DNA of 64,000 bases from Oxalicibacterium faecigallinarum (GCF_014635705.1 NZ_BMDI01000001.1:1876008-1940007), one strand, 5' to 3'. Shown: positions 10,203 through 18,571, counted from the first letter of the stretch. The notes: generated by a model not told the origin, from the sequence alone. Translations and numbers: made by a program.

Positions 10203-11390
10203 TTGCGCAAGTTACACTTAATTCTTTTGACTCTCGCCATTATGACATTTGTTTTTCAACGGCCTGGCTCAGCCGGCCTTCTAGACGCGATTAATACTTG
10301 CTCACGAGTCGCTGAGCGAGGAGGGGGAGTCTTTGCGTTTGCCTCCAAAGGAGGCATCGAGACATTTTTTAGTCTTCCCAACATTGCCGCCATGCTTGGA
10401 GGCAAACGCCCATTTCACTTGATAGTTGGTATTGATGCCATCACAAACGCAGAGGCATTACTGCAGCTCTCGGCCCTTGTTACACAGTATCAACCTGCAT
10501 TGAAAGCTCAAGTTTTTCTTCACAGCCAAGCTCCATGTACCTTTCATCCGAAGTTCTCATGGTTTTACGGCGAAGAAAAATTTTCGTTGATCACCGGCTC
10601 TGGTAACTTAACGGAGCGCGGTCTCGGACAGAAACCTGGAGGTCAAGCTGCCAATTGGGAGGCCTTCAGCACCCAATCCCTTGAGGGTGAAACAGCTCTT
10701 GCAGTTGAAAAAGAAATTTCCGACTGGTTGCAGGCTCAAGCAAAGGCTGAGACTCTCTGCTCATTAGATGATCCTCGCGTTCTTGAAAAAGCGATGGCGA
10801 ATGCACGTGTTCGCTACAACAATGGCCTCAAGGCACCAGCACAACCCAAGGCCGCTGCGCCCAAGCACGCTGCCAAGGCCCTTGCAGTAGCCGCTCCGGC
10901 GCTACAACAGCAAGAAATTCTAATCAGGGAGTTGCCAAGCACTCGTGGCGGACAAGGAGATATTGGCCAGACAGCGCATCGTCATTTTTTTGGGCATGAC
11001 GGAACTGACAAATTCATCTTTACCCAGTACGTGGAACTCGATGGGACTCTACACGCCGTTAAAAAAGTCTGGCTTTTTTACAATGCCGCCAGCAACAACT
11101 ACCGATTGGAGCTACCGGAGTCTAAGGGACAGTATGAGGTAGGACCTAATGATGAGCGCATGATCTTAATAGCCGCCAAATTGGACGAACGCTCATTCCG
11201 TTACACCATCCTTCGGCCAATCACGAATCAGCCTGCTTACAAGAAGGTCCGTTTACTCTTTGGCCCTCATCCTCTCGCTGGGCGCCGCCTTATGAAAGAA
11301 AGCTATGTCTCGCCCGATCTCCTCAGAGACGCGTGGGATGATGCGCCAATTGATCTACTACCTATCAGCCTTCCCACGGCAGAACCATAA
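10203..11390 (+). CDS. PLD-family restriction endonuclease (BfiI/NgoFVII-like)
   Basis: A protein of about 395 residues. The N-terminal part holds one phospholipase D-type nuclease motif: HPKF at residues 115-118 and GSGNLTERGL from 132, the H-x-K ... G-S-G-N pattern of PLD nucleases that work as dimers. The C-terminal 150 residues (ILIRELPSTRGGQGDIGQ, then HHFFG-like and LLFGPHP segments) resemble the DNA-binding half of BfiI/NgoFVII restriction enzymes. It ends 5 bp from the end of a methyltransferase gene on the other strand, which supports a restriction role. The start is uncertain: TTG 10203 has an AGAGG ribosome binding site, ATG 10242 does not. Confidence 0.75.
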   Translation: MRKLHLILLTLAIMTFVFQRPGSAGLLDAINTCSRVAERGGGVFAFASKGGIETFFSLPNIAAMLGGKRPFHLIVGIDAITNAEALLQLSALVTQYQPALKAQVFLHSQAPCTFHPKFSWFYGEEKFSLITGSGNLTERGLGQKPGGQAANWEAFSTQSLEGETALAVEKEISDWLQAQAKAETLCSLDDPRVLEKAMANARVRYNNGLKAPAQPKAAAPKHAAKALAVAAPALQQQEILIRELPSTRGGQGDIGQTAHRHFFGHDGTDKFIFTQYVELDGTLHAVKKVWLFYNAASNNYRLELPESKGQYEVGPNDERMILIAAKLDERSFRYTILRPITNQPAYKKVRLLFGPHPLAGRRLMKESYVSPDLLRDAWDDAPIDLLPISLPTAEP

Positions 11391-11395
11391 GCAGG

Positions 11396-12799
11396 CTAGG
11401 TAAAGCATTTCAAAATAACCTCGGCCTGCTCACGTTTTTTAAGTTTTAGGCCATTTCTATTGAGTTGATTGTGTGTAACCCCATCAATTGCGTCGATCTC
11501 GACATGGGGATAGTACTTTTGCGCAAGCTCGATTATGTTTCCCATCGAAACTACGCGCGGATGTGTTCCGTCCCCCTCTTCATGGGGCGAATAGGACAGC
11601 ACCACTGGAAGACTTAGATCACGTGCCGTCTTAAACAAAGTCTCAAATGCTTTTGGCGCAGTTGACCTGATAGAAAATGGGGATTGGTGTCGGTCTTCTC
11701 GATAGACACCTCTGCTAATCACAGAACGCCCGTCTTTGACGACCCTCGATACCTTAGGATTATCCCTAAGGCACATTGTTTCTAGTACATGATAGAAACG
11801 ACTGTAGTGGTCACGTGTATAGGGTGGGTCAGCGTATACCACCGAACACTGAGGGCCATAAAGCCTTAAAGCTTCAGCGAAATCCGTACGAATTGCCTGA
11901 TGAGCACGGTTCCTAGTTGGCAACGCAGAATATTTCTCAAGCCATGCCCGGTATGTTTCCAGTGCATCTAATGATCGATCGCGCGAAACGCTCTTCGCCA
12001 GACCAGGTTTAACGATGCCACTTTTATTTCTCGGCTGAATCGGCTGCGCAAAATGCTTTCCTACGGTATTCACAAGACTGCTTGCAGTACTAAGCGCAGT
12101 AGCGATTAAAGTGTCTTGCGTTGCCCTTCCGATCCTATGCGCGACGGAAATCATGGCATCTAGACTTAGGGCTTGATCAAAGGAAAAGTATACGCCGCCA
12201 AAATTTCTACTAATGGTTGTGCACTCTGACAATTCAAGTCCGGTAGACTCGAGCCTAGAGATAGTTTCTTTAATAGCCTCTCCGAGATTCGAGTGCGGCA
12301 GTTTTTGCTCTTTGTCCTCAAACGCAATCAACGGGGGAGACTCAAGGAGCTCAATCAGCGCATCAAAATTCCCATAATGTGCATCAAAGATAGCCGACGC
12401 CTCAAAAGCCGCCATTGGCGCAAACCACGACAAGGCCTTGGACTTTTCCGCTTGAACTTGGGCGCATATATCGTCTATCAAACTAGAAGATAGCTTCGCG
12501 GTTCGAAGTGCCGCAGAGCATAGAACGCGCGAATACTCCTGAACATCGACAGTAATCACGTCTCTATCATCTGCAAACCGATATGCAACAGCACCCGTTC
12601 CCGCAAAGAGATCAAGCACGGTACCGCCCGCTGGAGAGACTGCGTCAACTGCAGATTTAATGGCATCTGTGAACGCCGCTTTACAGCCTAAGTAATAGAT
12701 TGGGCGGTAAGCGCCAATTGCTACATCCGCTGAGCTTTCAAACTCTGAAAAAAGCAAAGCCTCCCCCGCCCTGCCAGCCAAGCTCTTCTGAAATGCCAC
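11396..12799 (-). CDS. DNA adenine methyltransferase, D12-like class
   Basis: A protein of about 467 residues with S-adenosylmethionine motif I VLDLFAGTGAVAYRF near residue 63 and catalytic motif IV VVYADPPYTRDHY near 322. The order I then IV, with a large insert between, fits the D12 / alpha-type N6-adenine class. GTG 12799 is preferred because an AGGAG ribosome binding site precedes it; a TTG lies five codons upstream. It overlaps the 3' end of the upstream methyltransferase by about 60 bp, which implies coupled translation. It likely protects one strand of an asymmetric recognition site. Confidence 0.8.
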   Translation of the reverse strand: MAFQKSLAGRAGEALLFSEFESSADVAIGAYRPIYYLGCKAAFTDAIKSAVDAVSPAGGTVLDLFAGTGAVAYRFADDRDVITVDVQEYSRVLCSAALRTAKLSSSLIDDICAQVQAEKSKALSWFAPMAAFEASAIFDAHYGNFDALIELLESPPLIAFEDKEQKLPHSNLGEAIKETISRLESTGLELSECTTISRNFGGVYFSFDQALSLDAMISVAHRIGRATQDTLIATALSTASSLVNTVGKHFAQPIQPRNKSGIVKPGLAKSVSRDRSLDALETYRAWLEKYSALPTRNRAHQAIRTDFAEALRLYGPQCSVVYADPPYTRDHYSRFYHVLETMCLRDNPKVSRVVKDGRSVISRGVYREDRHQSPFSIRSTAPKAFETLFKTARDLSLPVVLSYSPHEEGDGTHPRVVSMGNIIELAQKYYPHVEIDAIDGVTHNQLNRNGLKLKKREQAEVILKCFT

Positions 12800-13940
12800 C
12801 CTGTTCTCCTGCAATTACCTGCTTAAGTCTAGCGACACAATGTGTCTTGATATGATCACCAATTTCTACTCCCCAATAGACACGATTCATCTTATGGGCA
12901 ACGGCCGCTGTCGTCCCTGAACCAAGATAGGGGTCTAGCACAATGTCGCCTGGATTCGTTGCTATTGCGAGGACTCGCTGGATCAATTGTTCTGGTTTCG
13001 GGGTATCGAATAGTTGCTTTTCTTGAAAGAGGTCAAGTAAGTGTTTTTTTGCACTGCTAGTTGTTCCAACATCCTTCGCATACCAAAGCGTTTCTGGGGT
13101 GAGGCCAACTTTTCTCTGATGGAGAAACTGTTTTACACGAGGAACAGCTCCCCCATCCGTCCCAAACCAAATGTTGTTAGCATCAATTTCTTCCTGCATT
13201 CTTTGCTGAGAATAAATCCAGCATCGACCCTTTGGAGGACGATGGATTTTTCCATTTGGTCCTACGACATCGTAGTACTGCTGCGCAGTAGCATGTCCTT
13301 CTTGGACGTTTGCACTTACAGACTGCCACGCTCCCCTCGAATCGTTATCCGGATTTTTATACCGGCTTTTAACTTCTTCAGTCAGCGGTAACGAGTTTCG
13401 CTGCTTTTCCCAGACGCTAAGCTTCTTCGCGTAAACCAGAAGGTATTCGTGATTGCGAGAAAAAACTTTCCTGTTTTCTCTAGTGGTTCGGCGCTCCCAA
13501 ATAATCGTGCCCACAAAATTGGTTCGACCAAAAACACCGTCTGCCGCAACTTTCAGGTAGTGCAGCTCAGAATCATCAATAGATATCCAAGCACTTCCAT
13601 CTTCACGAAGGAGCGTCTTTATTTGCTTTAAGCGCGCGGTCACCGACTCAAGCCACTCCTCATGACCCATATTATCGAAGTAGTGTTGATAACTCTCTCC
13701 ATTGTTATAGGGAGGATCTAGATAGGCACACTTCACGCTCGCCGGATGGTTATCAGCTAGCAAGGATAACGCTTTAATGTTGTCTCCTTGGATTAGCGCA
13801 TTTTTGGTGTCCGCATTACCAATCGACCATTTCGCCACTCGCTGCATCGACTTACCCAAGTCAATCTCGGGTCGACGCACACCTGCATATTGCGCCCCCA
13901 ATGTGGGGCCAGCCATGGTGGCTGATTCGTTAAGCGTCAT
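12738..13940 (-). CDS. DNA methyltransferase, N4/N6 beta class (type III Mod-like)
   Basis: A 400-residue protein with the catalytic motif YLDPPYNNGESYQH at residues 73-86 and, near the C-terminus, the SAM-binding motif DIVLDPYLGSGTTAAVAH. Motif IV before motif I marks the beta class (PF01555). The central variable region should hold the target-recognition domain. Its ATG overlaps the stop of the small ribbon-helix-helix gene upstream and its 3' end overlaps the second methyltransferase gene. It is part of a three-gene minus-strand operon facing the PLD nuclease. Confidence 0.85.
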   Translation of the reverse strand: MTLNESATMAGPTLGAQYAGVRRPEIDLGKSMQRVAKWSIGNADTKNALIQGDNIKALSLLADNHPASVKCAYLDPPYNNGESYQHYFDNMGHEEWLESVTARLKQIKTLLREDGSAWISIDDSELHYLKVAADGVFGRTNFVGTIIWERRTTRENRKVFSRNHEYLLVYAKKLSVWEKQRNSLPLTEEVKSRYKNPDNDSRGAWQSVSANVQEGHATAQQYYDVVGPNGKIHRPPKGRCWIYSQQRMQEEIDANNIWFGTDGGAVPRVKQFLHQRKVGLTPETLWYAKDVGTTSSAKKHLLDLFQEKQLFDTPKPEQLIQRVLAIATNPGDIVLDPYLGSGTTAAVAHKMNRVYWGVEIGDHIKTHCVARLKQVIAGEQGGISEELGWQGGGGFAFFRV

Positions 13941-14139
13941 TCAATGGCCCCTGCTTGCTTGGCTGTTGTGATTCGATACCAAGAGATTCACCGTGCGCCA
14001 ATATCAGTACCTCAATAAGGCTAGTTACACTGCGCCGCTCCCGTTGCGCAGCAAGCTCAGCAACAACCTTTACTTCGGGCTCCACGCGAAGTGTCATCGT
14101 TGCTGTTTTCAGTTTTGGCTTTCCTCTAGGCATGCTCAT
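13930..14139 (-). CDS. ribbon-helix-helix type small protein, probable regulator
   Basis: A 69-residue basic protein. TATMTLRVEPEVKVVAELAAQRERRSVTSLIEVLIL matches the strand-helix-helix layout of ribbon-helix-helix DNA-binding proteins. It is the first gene of the minus-strand operon with the two methyltransferases (11-bp overlap). A controller role for restriction-modification expression is plausible but inferred. The tail (GIESQQPSKQGPLNDA) looks disordered. No good ribosome binding site is seen. Confidence 0.6.
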   Translation of the reverse strand: MSMPRGKPKLKTATMTLRVEPEVKVVAELAAQRERRSVTSLIEVLILAHGESLGIESQQPSKQGPLNDA

Positions 14140-14234
14140 AAGATACCGTATATATATTTAAAAATACAGTTTTTAATACTTAATATGTACTGCATTAATA
14201 TGTATTTAATTTATACAAAAATTAGCTAGTTTTC
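14140..14234 (-). promoter_or_regulatory. AT-rich promoter region of the methyltransferase operon
   Basis: A stretch made almost entirely of A and T directly upstream of the ribbon-helix-helix gene, far more AT-rich than the flanks. It is the natural place for the operon promoter and operator. I could not define exact boxes. Confidence 0.4.
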
Positions 14235-14600
14235 TTAGTGTAGATATTTATTCGCTGAATTGACCATCTCGAATTGATCCACTTTCCACTGCCTAGCAAA
14301 GACAGCTACTCGATCGTAAGAGCGCTCATACCCCAGTGCATACAAATCAATGTGCATTTGCTTCAACGCCCTTTTTTGTTTGCATGACTTCGCCGCCTCG
14401 GTCTTCAACCAAGTTCATAACTTGAGTGCATAGGGATCGAGCAATGTTCCGGATTGCCTGCTACCGTAGGTGGACTCTACTGATTCAACCCTTAAGTTGC
14501 GTCTGACGGTGTTTCTAGAGATCCTTAATCGTCTTGCGATCTCTCTCAATGAAACCTGGTCACGTAGGTGCCAGCGTCGAATGATTCGAAGTAATGCCAC
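14235..14600 (-). pseudogene. istA: IS21-family istA transposase remnant
   Basis: Reading from 14600, the frame gives MALLRIIRRWHLRDQVSLRE followed by ARRLRISRNTVRRNLR, the helix-turn-helix start of IS21 transposase IstA. An in-frame TGA at 14415 interrupts it. The same frame then continues with QMHIDLYALGYERSYDRVAV, again typical IstA, before ending at TAA 14235. About 120 codons of a protein of roughly 500 remain, without the catalytic DDE domain and without istB. It is a decayed insertion, inactive. Confidence 0.8.
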
Positions 14601-14697
14601 CGATCACTTCATTCTCCACACTCACTTCAGTAAATGGGATTGTTGTGGCCTATACATGGGTCAGTTCGCGGTGCAAAACAACATTCAACAAATCATT

Positions 14698-14726
14698 AAA
14701 AAAGCGACCTTCAAGGTCGCTTTTTT
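14698..14726. terminator. intrinsic terminator, probably the original gyrB terminator
   Basis: Hairpin GCGACC-TTCAA-GGTCGC with six A on one side and six T on the other. If the 10.4-kb element is removed and one AACGA copy kept, this hairpin falls 35 nt after the gyrB stop codon on the minus strand. See the findings. Confidence 0.75.
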
Positions 14727-14750
14727 GTATTAACTTTGACATCCGGCAAA

Positions 14751-14755
14751 AACGA
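14751..14755 (+). repeat. left target-site duplication AACGA
   Basis: Five bases AACGA directly outside the left end of the element. The identical five bases follow the right end at 25132-25136. Confidence 0.8.
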
Positions 14756-14780
14756 TGTAGGTTCTCAAAATACATGGAAT
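14756..14780 (+). repeat. left terminal inverted repeat
   Basis: Begins TGTAGGTTCTCA and contains the first copy of the end motif TTCTCAAAATACATGGAAT (14762-14780). It pairs with the right end at 25107-25131. Confidence 0.8.
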
Positions 14781-14809
14781 CACGCTTTATGAGAATCAAA
14801 GAGTTTACC

Positions 14810-14853
14810 CATCTATTCTGAGAATTGATCCCAAGAAATTCTCAGAATAGATG
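14810..14853. repeat. 17-bp perfect inverted repeat with two internal end-motif copies
   Basis: CATCTATTCTGAGAATT (14810-14826) and its exact reverse complement (14837-14853) with a 10-nt spacer. Each arm contains the TTCTCAGAATA core of the element ends. A further direct copy, TTCTCACAATACATAAG, lies at 14870-14886, just before the 3' end of the nuclease gene. They look like ordered transposase-binding sites; a terminator role for the minus-strand nuclease gene is possible but no T tract follows on that strand. Confidence 0.7.
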
Positions 14854-14887
14854 AAAAAAACCTATCTAATTCTCACAATACATAAGA

Positions 14888-15895
14888 CTAGCCGTCACGA
14901 CGTTTCTCATACAGAAATTTACGCACTGCTTTACCACTCTCGGCGTCAAGTCCAAACATTGTGCTCATAAACCTATGATTGATTCCAGTAATTGATTTAA
15001 TTTCAGCGGCAGTCAATGGAGGAGACACTCGCTCAAAGCGGTTGAGCATCATAAAATATTCCTCATCCTTATGCTTAGGATCGCCTTGATATGCTTGTTT
15101 TTGGAGCTGGCCATCCGCCTCACCCACTCCAACTATACCCACCCCTGATTGGTATAAGAAAACAACATCGCCTCTTACAAGCCGTTCTATTTTGAATTTC
15201 CATGGATCGAAGTACGCAGCTGCTTTACCATTCGCAACCATGTCATCATGATCTTCCTGCGTGTTACTGATATTAGTGTTGAGTATGTAGTAGCCTTCTG
15301 CCAAATCCTCGTAAGGATTATCTCCCACTCTAAACGCTGACATTTCCAGCAGCATTTCTTCTGGTGCACCGTCATACACACGGTAAACCCAAGGCCGCAC
15401 ATCAAGCCCGCATGAGCGCCAGTAACGCGCCGCTTCTCGCGTTCTACGATCTAAACCATTGGTTATGACTACAAAAGTCTGCTTTGTATTAAAGGCTTCT
15501 CTTGGCAACGACACACCGAACCTAGACGCATGAACGGCTTCAAGGGATTGCGAATCACCATTAAACTTTCTGTACCAGGAATCTAGGTCCGCATACTTTG
15601 CATTACCAAATAGCTGCCCATAGCGAAGTACTTGCAGGAGATTGTCACTTCGAGACTCCCAGACTTTAAGCTCAAATATAAAGAGATTGCCATCCTTATC
15701 AATCGCCATCAAATCCGGCTCTTCCTGCCAAGCGCGAGACTGAGTCAAAAGGATCAGCTTATCATCGGGAAACAACCGATCAAGAGTTCTAAAGAAAACA
15801 GCCTGTAGAGCGAGCTCATCAAAACCAAAGGACTGCAGTCTTTTCGTACGGCGTCGTTCGGCGTATTTGGTTTTTGTATTTATGCTTAAGAGCAT
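14888..15895 (-). CDS. PD-(D/E)XK nuclease fused to an EVE-like domain
   Basis: A 335-residue protein. The N-terminal half has EEPDLMAIDKDGNLFIFELKVW (residues about 58-79), the D ... E-x-K core of PD-(D/E)XK nucleases as in DUF91/NucS-like proteins, followed by a QVLRYGQLF helix. The C-terminal half (YYILNTNIS, AAAYFDPWKFKIERLVRGD, VVFLYQSGVGIVGVGEADG) resembles EVE/PUA-like domains that bind modified bases. The combination suggests a modification-dependent restriction nuclease. It is the leftmost gene of the element and is transcribed toward the left end. Confidence 0.65.
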   Translation of the reverse strand: MLLSINTKTKYAERRRTKRLQSFGFDELALQAVFFRTLDRLFPDDKLILLTQSRAWQEEPDLMAIDKDGNLFIFELKVWESRSDNLLQVLRYGQLFGNAKYADLDSWYRKFNGDSQSLEAVHASRFGVSLPREAFNTKQTFVVITNGLDRRTREAARYWRSCGLDVRPWVYRVYDGAPEEMLLEMSAFRVGDNPYEDLAEGYYILNTNISNTQEDHDDMVANGKAAAYFDPWKFKIERLVRGDVVFLYQSGVGIVGVGEADGQLQKQAYQGDPKHKDEEYFMMLNRFERVSPPLTAAEIKSITGINHRFMSTMFGLDAESGKAVRKFLYEKRRDG

Positions 15896-15998
15896 AGGAA
15901 AGATGTCCTTTAGTTACGATTACTAATAGTAAGCAGCAATCTACTCAACTCTTACTAGCGGAAGTAAGACTCTAAATATTTATTAGAATTAGAGAGTG

Positions 15999-16292
15999 CT
16001 AACCTAGCTCACCACTGGCAATACACGCTTGCGCCTTCTCGCGACTTATGACTTCGTAGGGCCAATCAAAGCGGGTATAGAGAAATGAGGAACCTCCTTC
16101 TCGGTCTGTAACCCTTGCTTGGATGATGAACACGGTTCCAGGAGGATGACTGTCTCTCATTTTCGAAGAGCACTCCACTCTCATTCCAACATCTAACCCT
16201 TGGCCAAGTAACGGACGGGCACGAAGTGATTTAGACGAAGATTCTCCAGGATTCCGAAAGGTCTCAATAGCTACGCGACGGTAGTGGCTCAT
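15999..16292 (-). CDS. hypothetical protein, 97 aa
   Basis: I take ATG 16292 (MSHYRRVAIETFRNPGES...) as the start since the upstream extension looks unlike protein. The product is a small soluble protein with RARPLLGQGLDVGMRVECSS and PPGTVFIIQARVTDREGG, compatible with a small beta-barrel. I recognise no family. It lies downstream of the Mrr and 418-aa genes on the same strand with a 110-bp gap and may belong to their transcript. Confidence 0.55.
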   Translation of the reverse strand: MSHYRRVAIETFRNPGESSSKSLRARPLLGQGLDVGMRVECSSKMRDSHPPGTVFIIQARVTDREGGSSFLYTRFDWPYEVISREKAQACIASGELG

Positions 16293-16402
16293 AGATATCC
16301 ATAGAAGTGAAAGATTGGAAGTAAGATTAAATAGCGAGTACTGAATCACAAACGAAAGAGCATGCATTTAACCCAGCGTCGATCTTCACGTAATTTCTGT
16401 AG

Positions 16403-17659
16403 TTACTTTCTTTCGAGTGGAGCTCTCCATTTGGCTAGCATCTTGAGGGCACTTGAACCCTGAAGAGATTTTCTTGCTAGCTCTAGTTTTTCTAATAGCG
16501 GCTTACGCTCTTCCACGCCTAACTCTTCACAACGAAGCTGGACTTCATTCAGAAAGTTCTCAGTATGCTTTTCTTCCGTCCACTTGTTAATGATTTTTAG
16601 GAGCTCTTCTTTACTGTCTTTTAGAGCTTGAACATACTTACGCTCCGATTCTCTACGTTCATACTCTGCCCATTCCAGTTCTCGTCGCTGTCGCTCCAAC
16701 TCCTCCTTACGCTGCCCCTCATCTACCAACTTTGCAATTTCTGTGGCGGCCTTTTCGAGTTCTTTTACGATGCTTGGGATTCGTCCTACAAGATCATTAT
16801 TCTTGGTCTCTCGCCAAGCTCTGTTCCATTTCGCCAGCCAGTATGGGGAATAGACTTGTAAGCATAGCCTCCCACTTGAGAAGTGCTTCTTAGTTGTCCA
16901 AGTATGTTCACTCCAATTTCTCCGACCTTTTGGAAATACATATTCCGACTCACGGATATATTCACCTTTCACATATCGAACGTCTACCTCTTCTGACATC
17001 TCGATAACGGTGAGACCAATAGCAACGGAATCGACGTAAACCACTGTGCTGCGGCCCGGTGTCCAGAGGTTATTAAAGGACTTTAACCCTGCTTGATCTT
17101 CACGCTCATCTACTTGCTCTCGATGAAATCGCTCTTCAACAGAAGCGATAACGACGCGATGACTTCTCCTCTCCAGCTCCAAGAAAAGTTCGTTGGCAAA
17201 CGATAGGGCTTTATCAAGTCCTGGCTTTGTTACTGCCAGATCGACCAAAAGTCTTTTAGCTGGCTTCAGATAATCGGCTTGGTAAGACAGCCTGCCTGAC
17301 TCGAAGTGTTCCTTCGCCCCAACGATAAGTTCGTGAGTCTTTTTCTTATCGTGAATTGGTGGGATATGTCGGAGCCGTGGTACTGGCGCTTTAGGTAGAC
17401 GGCTTAGAGGAACTCTCGTGCCTATGCCATCTTTACGCCACACTTGATCATGTATAGGACTTGCTTCGGGAAGAGGGCGCTTAGGCATTACCTTGCCGAC
17501 TGCCAACTTGGCCCAATAGCCTCTGGCGGGTCTAGGCACATTCAAGTTAGTACATACCCTGGCCATGTAGCTGGAGGAAACGTCAAAGCGTTTCGCCACT
17601 TTCAGCATGGGCTCAGACCATACCAGATCGTATAACTGCTCTCGAGTTATCGACTCCAT
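16403..17659 (-). CDS. unknown protein with N-terminal helix-turn-helix and C-terminal coiled coil, 418 aa
   Basis: The first 55 residues (ITREQLYDLVWSEPMLKVAK, VSSSYMARVC, VPRPARGYWAKLAVGK) have a conserved helix-turn-helix look that I have seen in uncharacterised bacterial proteins often found in accessory regions. Residues about 290-360 are strongly charged and predicted coiled coil (KEELERQRRELEWAEYERRE). No nuclease or ATPase motif is seen. ATG 17659 is preferred over a TTG three codons upstream. It starts 12 bp after the Mrr-type nuclease gene, so the two are probably co-transcribed and may work together. Confidence 0.65.
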   Translation of the reverse strand: MESITREQLYDLVWSEPMLKVAKRFDVSSSYMARVCTNLNVPRPARGYWAKLAVGKVMPKRPLPEASPIHDQVWRKDGIGTRVPLSRLPKAPVPRLRHIPPIHDKKKTHELIVGAKEHFESGRLSYQADYLKPAKRLLVDLAVTKPGLDKALSFANELFLELERRSHRVVIASVEERFHREQVDEREDQAGLKSFNNLWTPGRSTVVYVDSVAIGLTVIEMSEEVDVRYVKGEYIRESEYVFPKGRRNWSEHTWTTKKHFSSGRLCLQVYSPYWLAKWNRAWRETKNNDLVGRIPSIVKELEKAATEIAKLVDEGQRKEELERQRRELEWAEYERRESERKYVQALKDSKEELLKIINKWTEEKHTENFLNEVQLRCEELGVEERKPLLEKLELARKSLQGSSALKMLAKWRAPLERK

Positions 17660-17671
17660 TTTTATCAATCG

Positions 17672-18571
17672 CTAGGTTTGAGGAGTCAGAAAATATATTG
17701 GAGTAAGCGGTAGGCGACGGCGTGCACCATCATCTAGTTTTCCGTAGAACTCGATCCAAAGGTCGATTAGCTTATTCATATCGATTAATGTGATCTTTCT
17801 CGTTTCCTGTACTCGAGCTAGATCTTCCGCGTCTTTGGTAAAGCCTCCCGTAGATACAAAAAGCCCAACGTCTTCATTACCGATCAGCGAGATAAAAGCT
17901 CTTAACGTATCACTCGTTATCTTTTGACTGACGCGTTTGACTTGCACTTTGATTCTGGGTGGACGAGTGCCAAGCGGATCGGTATAAGCCAAAATATCAA
18001 CGCCGCCGTCTTTGCCAGGGGGAGATACCCAAGAAACGTGGTAACTCATCGCTTTCAAAAGATCCGCTACCAAGTCTTGGAAATCGAAAGGATTCATCGC
18101 GAGGAGATACTTTTCGATTTCATTCCAAGCTTGTTCTTCTGCGTGCTCGAATGTAATGCTGGTTTCTTTTTCTGGTGCGTTCTCAACGTCTGGAGCACTA
18201 TCTGTCGATTCGCTTATCGCACCCTGCTGAGCCTGCTTCCATTTGTAATAGAGCTTAACTGCCGTACGATAGAAATCCTCTGGATCAGGCATTCGTTTGA
18301 GAGCAGCAATACCCTCTTCAGTCACTGACCAATTGCCTTTATGCTTTAAAAGCCAGCCTGCTTTGACGCAGTCAATGGTCGCGAACCGGACAATTTTGTC
18401 GAATCGGCGGCCACCAGACTCGTAGCTGCCGGCCTCGTAATCAGTCAATGTGACTCGATTAGATAATTCGGCGATCGCGTCTTGAGCAGGGAGCCCATCT
18501 GGCGCTTGTATGAGAATCTCAAACAGCTTTCGTAGAAACTCGCCCGTACGTCTTTTGGTGACTTCTGCCAT
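17672..18571 (-). CDS. mrr: Mrr-family restriction endonuclease
   Basis: A 299-residue protein. The N-terminal 100 residues form a winged-helix Mrr-N-like domain. The C-terminal half is an Mrr catalytic domain: FDFQDLVADLLKAMSYHVSW, then PGKDGGVDILAY and PPRIKVQVKR, giving the E/Q ... D ... Q-x-K arrangement of this PD-(D/E)XK branch. Such enzymes usually cut DNA carrying foreign methylation. The gene leads a two- or three-gene minus-strand unit with the 418-aa unknown protein. Specificity cannot be told from the sequence. Confidence 0.85.
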   Translation of the reverse strand: MAEVTKRRTGEFLRKLFEILIQAPDGLPAQDAIAELSNRVTLTDYEAGSYESGGRRFDKIVRFATIDCVKAGWLLKHKGNWSVTEEGIAALKRMPDPEDFYRTAVKLYYKWKQAQQGAISESTDSAPDVENAPEKETSITFEHAEEQAWNEIEKYLLAMNPFDFQDLVADLLKAMSYHVSWVSPPGKDGGVDILAYTDPLGTRPPRIKVQVKRVSQKITSDTLRAFISLIGNEDVGLFVSTGGFTKDAEDLARVQETRKITLIDMNKLIDLWIEFYGKLDDGARRRLPLTPIYFLTPQT

